Source of the DNA: Gammaproteobacteria bacterium
GTDB lineage: Bacteria > Pseudomonadota > Gammaproteobacteria > Steroidobacterales > Woeseiaceae
Length of the DNA stretch: 64,000 bases
Direction: 5' to 3'
Assembly (NCBI GenBank): GCA_029862045.1
Contig: JAOTYE010000003.1
Span: 209,631-273,630, forward strand
Part shown: positions 60,963-64,000 of the stretch, in pieces
How the letters are laid out: the number at the start of each line of letters is the position of its first letter
How positions within the stretch are numbered: the stretch's first letter is position 1
Notes under the pieces: generated by a model
What the model was told of the DNA's origin: nothing
The model's input: the letters and a program-made list of their open reading frames with translations, nothing else
The model's database searches: none
Translations under genes and position numbers: made by a program

Positions 60963-61004
60963 ATGAGTATTGTTAGTCAGATTACGTCAGTGCGCAATCA
61001 TTGA
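60963..61004 (+). other. Possible 13-codon leader ORF coupled to the GH130 gene
   Basis: ATG 60963 opens a 13-aa frame (MSIVSQITSVRNH) whose TGA stop overlaps the GH130 ATG as TGATG. A TATAAT-like -10 box lies at 60927-60932, 30 bp before the leader. The arrangement suggests translational coupling, but so short a frame may be chance. Confidence 0.35.
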
Positions 61005-62476
61005 TGAGGATTAGGGAACAACGCAAGCAACTGGTCCAGCGGCGGTCGACGGTGCTGAACGCCGAGAGCGCTCGCGTTATTACCCGGCCGCATATTCCAG
61101 GAGGTAAAGCGCGTATCAGGGACCTGATCAAGCGGGTCTCGGGCCTGAGTGACGAAGACGTACAGCACCTGCTGGAGGCCGTGATCCAGGACTTCTCAGG
61201 GCGTCACAGGAACTTCCGAGAGACCCTGCAGAGGAACTTTGACCGCATTGCAGCACACGCCCCGAAACGTCTTTCTTTGTCATCCGAGAAACAACTGCTG
61301 CTCGGTTCCTACGTTACTGCCGAATATTCAGTTGAGGCGGCCGCGCTCTTCAATCCTTCTATAGTTCCGCATCCTGATCAGAAAGGCGTTGAAAAAGGAT
61401 CACTGCGGTTCGTTATGAGCTTCAGGGCGACAGGTGAAGGTCATCTGTCGTCAATTGAGTTTCGCAGCGGAATTGTTGATGAGAACGACGATATCCTCTT
61501 CGACCCCGTCAGCCAATACGTAGCCACGCCGAAGATGCACACGGATCCTGTCTATAGTCGCCTACACTTTCGACGGAAGATTGATGAGATTTGTGCGCAT
61601 GAACGAGCCATGAATCACCTCCTGGATGGCTTGAAGGACACATTCACCTTTGATGAACTGCAACGCCAGATAAACAAACTTCGCTCGACCAAATTCCGCG
61701 TGATCGACAAGCAGCATACCGTCGATACGGCGTTGTGGCTGGCGCGGTCCAATTACGAAGTGATCTTCGACCCGGATGAATTGATCTCTGAGAGGGTGAT
61801 CTTCCCGGTGTCAGAAAATGAGAGTGCTGGCATCGAGGATGCCCGATTTGTGCGTTTCGAGGGTAACGATAAATCCGTCATCTACTATGCTACATATACT
61901 GCATACAATGGCTTTGACATACTGCCGCAGATTCTTGAAACAACCGATTTCCTGACGTTCAGGATGCATACCATCAGCGGCAAAGCTGCGCAGAACAAGG
62001 GTATGGCGTTATTTCCGAGAAAGATCAATGGCAAATTCGCGATGTTGTCACGCCAGGACGGCGTCAATAATTACATCATGTTCTCAGACAGTCTTCGCCA
62101 CTGGGAGAAAGCGGAACTCCTGCAGGAACCTGTTCATCCACTGGAATTTGTTCAGGTTGGCAACTGTGGCTCGCCGGTGGAGACACCTGAGGGATGGCTC
62201 GCACTTTTTCATGGTGTGGGGCCGATGCGCAGATACAGCGTCTGGGCCGAGCTATTGGACCTTGACGATCCCTCACAGGTCATCGGTCGGCTGGATGAGC
62301 CGATACTGACACCTGACGAGCATGAGCGGGACGGCTACGTGCCCAACGTGGTCTATACCTGCGGCAGCATGATTCACGGGGATACGTTGATAATTCCGTA
62401 CGGCATTGCTGACCAACGGTGCAGAGTCGCTACGGTCTCTATTTCAGAGCTGTTATCAAGACTCAAGGGCAGTTGA
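61004..62476 (+). CDS. GH130-family glycoside phosphorylase (long form)
   Basis: The 490-aa protein has a helical N-terminal extension of about 100 residues (RDLIKRVSGLSDEDVQHLLEAVIQD) before the GH130 beta-propeller: YSVEAAALFNPSIVPH, NESAGIEDARFVRFEG, NCGSPVETPEGWLALFHGVG and VVYTCGSMIHGD. The catalytic acid of the family lies in the EDARFV region. It should act on beta-mannosidic glycans. TTG 61001 directly precedes ATG 61004, which is preferred. It is divergent from the GT4/GH130 pair and convergent with the partial gene that follows. Confidence 0.9.
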   Translation: MRIREQRKQLVQRRSTVLNAESARVITRPHIPGGKARIRDLIKRVSGLSDEDVQHLLEAVIQDFSGRHRNFRETLQRNFDRIAAHAPKRLSLSSEKQLLLGSYVTAEYSVEAAALFNPSIVPHPDQKGVEKGSLRFVMSFRATGEGHLSSIEFRSGIVDENDDILFDPVSQYVATPKMHTDPVYSRLHFRRKIDEICAHERAMNHLLDGLKDTFTFDELQRQINKLRSTKFRVIDKQHTVDTALWLARSNYEVIFDPDELISERVIFPVSENESAGIEDARFVRFEGNDKSVIYYATYTAYNGFDILPQILETTDFLTFRMHTISGKAAQNKGMALFPRKINGKFAMLSRQDGVNNYIMFSDSLRHWEKAELLQEPVHPLEFVQVGNCGSPVETPEGWLALFHGVGPMRRYSVWAELLDLDDPSQVIGRLDEPILTPDEHERDGYVPNVVYTCGSMIHGDTLIIPYGIADQRCRVATVSISELLSRLKGS

Positions 62477-62483
62477 GGTGACC

Positions 62484-64000
62484 TTAAGCCGCATCCGACT
62501 GTCCCGGGAGGTGCTGTTCGGCGCCCGATTCGCTAGCGTGATTGTGGCTCGCCGTTAATCCTCGCAGATTGTAAATAGCGAGCAGCGAGGATAAGTAGGA
62601 CAGTGTCGATTCCGCGCCCTGATTCTCATTGACACCGTCCGCTTCGAGGCCGTCGCGGCACCCGCCGGTGGCATAATCGTAAAGTTGGAGTTGTTGTTCG
62701 TTCTTCCCCAGGTACCAATTGAAACAAATGGATGCCAGCTGCATCCATTCTTTACGTTGAGTGCATTTATAAGCTTCGAGACTGGCGCCAATCATAGCGG
62801 CGGCCTCAAGAGGTTGTTGATCGTATTGCGCTTTGCTGCCGGATTTGGGGAACCAGCCCTGATTGCCAACGGGGGCGAACCATCCGTCGGAGGGATCGAC
62901 CTGCAGGTCTCTTAGCCACGCAAGGACTTCAATACCGAATGACACCATGTCATCGTCCCCGGTAACCCGACCACAGGCCATCAATGCTTCGGGCAGGCGC
63001 GCATTGTCGTAGGTCAGCTCGGCTTCGTGCCATCGCCAGTCTTTGGTGGCGAAATGGCGGAAACGTTTCAGCAGTCTGTTGCCCAGCGATTCAAGCAGGC
63101 TACGGACCTGGCGATCATTGTCATTCCGACGCAGGTACGCCTGAATTCCGAGAATTGGGAAAGCTAAAGCGCGGGAATCCGAAAAGTTCTCCAGTGCTGG
63201 CAGTGCGTCATGAAAGATCGTCGTCGCGAGAGCGGCTTGGCCGGAGTTACGCCCCCGGCCAGCCATCACGCCGAGGGCCCACAGCGCGCGTCCATGAGAA
63301 TCTTCCGATCCGATAGTCTCCAGCCACTTGCGCTCATAAGACATGAAATTGCGAAATCGCCCCGTTTCCGGATCGAAAGCATCATGCAGGAAGCTGAGAT
63401 AAGTCGATGACAAATCGATCAGTGACCGATCATTTCGATTCAGATCGCACGCCCTTGTCACGACTATGAGCGCCCGGGCATTGTCGTCTACACAGTACCC
63501 ATGGGCTCTGTTGGGCACTGTGTACTTGGCGTGCTGGAGCATGCCAGTGTCATCCGTCATATTGCAGAGATGATTCAGGTTGAGCTGCGGCAGTCGCTGT
63601 TCCTTTTGACCCAATGTATCGAGTGCCGGGAGATCGCGCGCACGCGCATGTGGTGCCTTGGCCTGCGAAAACAGAGCCAGATAACGGCGGCCCATTTCTT
63701 TCATTACCATCGGCCGCGAATACTCATAAGCGGCCCGACGAATCGTGCGGCGCTCCTCCGGAAATTCCAGAAGCTGATTGATCTCCTGCGTCAGAGCCCT
63801 GGAATCTTTGAAGGGCACGAGCCTGCCGCGCCCATCGGCCAACATCTCCTGTGCGTGCCAGTAGGGGGTGGACACGACGGCCTTGCCGGCGCCAACCGCG
63901 AACGCGAGCGTGCCGGAAACGATCTGAGCCTCGTTCAGGTACGGGGTAACGTAGATATCGGCAGCCCGAATGATCTCAAGCAATTCGTCGCGTTCCAGGA
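62484..64000 (-). CDS. Glycosyltransferase-alpha/alpha toroid fusion (5' end outside window)
   Basis: The gene enters from the right edge and is open at base 64000, so its N-terminal part is missing. The visible 505 residues start with the donor half of a GT-B transferase (residues about 1-115: AADIYVTPYLNEAQIVSGTL, SFAVGAGKAVV-like AVGAGKAVVSTPY). They continue with a helical toroid region (LPQLNLNHLCNMTDDTG, HGYCVDDNARALIVV, GRALWALGVMAGR) typical of mannosidase- or cellulase-like alpha/alpha barrels. The combination with two GH130 and a GT4 gene suggests one enzyme making and trimming a mannose-containing glycan. Confidence 0.85.
   Translation of the reverse strand, partial: LERDELLEIIRAADIYVTPYLNEAQIVSGTLAFAVGAGKAVVSTPYWHAQEMLADGRGRLVPFKDSRALTQEINQLLEFPEERRTIRRAAYEYSRPMVMKEMGRRYLALFSQAKAPHARARDLPALDTLGQKEQRLPQLNLNHLCNMTDDTGMLQHAKYTVPNRAHGYCVDDNARALIVVTRACDLNRNDRSLIDLSSTYLSFLHDAFDPETGRFRNFMSYERKWLETIGSEDSHGRALWALGVMAGRGRNSGQAALATTIFHDALPALENFSDSRALAFPILGIQAYLRRNDNDRQVRSLLESLGNRLLKRFRHFATKDWRWHEAELTYDNARLPEALMACGRVTGDDDMVSFGIEVLAWLRDLQVDPSDGWFAPVGNQGWFPKSGSKAQYDQQPLEAAAMIGASLEAYKCTQRKEWMQLASICFNWYLGKNEQQLQLYDYATGGCRDGLEADGVNENQGAESTLSYLSSLLAIYNLRGLTASHNHASESGAEQHLPGQSDAA

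Overview
The window reads as a piece of chromosome from a free-living, probably marine or sediment, sulfur-oxidising gammaproteobacterium. The reasons are a moderately GC-rich, gene-dense sequence, a complete bacterial sHdr/lipoate-binding-protein sulfur-oxidation locus, a periplasmic sulfite dehydrogenase, RND/APC/patatin families typical of the class, and no phage, IS or plasmid genes. The genus cannot be fixed from the sequence; a Woeseiaceae-like lineage is only a guess.

Layout. 1-4.1 kb: NAD biosynthesis (NrtR-like regulator, nadA-nadB, convergent nadC) with a striking two-armed operator between regulator and nadA. 4.2-6.6 kb: a membrane-anchored unknown protein and an amino-acid permease. 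6.6-10.7 kb, minus strand: dsrE2-like, tusA, a YeiH-family anion exporter, sorA-sorB-like sulfite dehydrogenase and a rhodanese. 10.9-25.2 kb, plus strand and divergent from the former: a histone-deacetylase-family enzyme, two radical-SAM lipoyl synthases (LipS1/LipS2 type), an sLpl-type lipoate ligase, a glutamine-amidotransferase-like protein that has lost its nucleophile, DsrE, sHdrC1-B1-A-hyp-C2-B2, a small unknown, LbpA, an ArsR-type regulator and an outer-membrane FadL-type porin. 25.2-31.3 kb: a secreted unknown, a long class-V PLP enzyme with a cysteine-desulfurase-like loop, a DsrMK-like quinone/Fe-S pair and a cysteine-synthase homologue.

31.3-35.6 kb holds housekeeping and accessory enzymes (HemG-like flavodoxin, proline dehydrogenase, kinase-ATPase fusion, secreted phosphodiesterase). 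35.6-41.2 kb is a tightly coupled seven-gene minus-strand operon with a TolQ/ExbB/MotA-like channel protein, a TolR/ExbD-like partner, a lipoprotein, two secreted proteins, a SPOR-like membrane protein and a lytic transglycosylase carrying the same SPOR-like tail. It looks like an undescribed proton-motive-force-driven cell-wall machine and is the most novel item here.

41.5-49.2 kb: an RND pump with its adaptor (pump first), an EcsC-like protein, a Cys/Met-metabolism PLP lyase and an APC permease. 49.4-58.8 kb: a double-VWA secreted protein, a FadL/PorV-like outer-membrane protein, a lipoprotein lipase-like hydrolase, a quinone oxidoreductase and a PlpD-like patatin, separated by long intergenic stretches that carry a dispersed repeat. 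58.9-64 kb: a glycan module with two GH130 phosphorylase-type proteins, a GT4 transferase and a GT/toroid fusion that runs off the window.

How the sulfur genes work together (known pathway plus inference): reduced sulfur enters through rhodanese/TusA/DsrE persulfide carriers and is loaded on lipoylated LbpA. LbpA is made competent by LipS1/LipS2/sLpl. The sHdr complex releases sulfite and passes electrons on, possibly through the DsrMK-like pair. Sulfite is exported (YeiH-type protein) and oxidised by the periplasmic SorAB-like enzyme.
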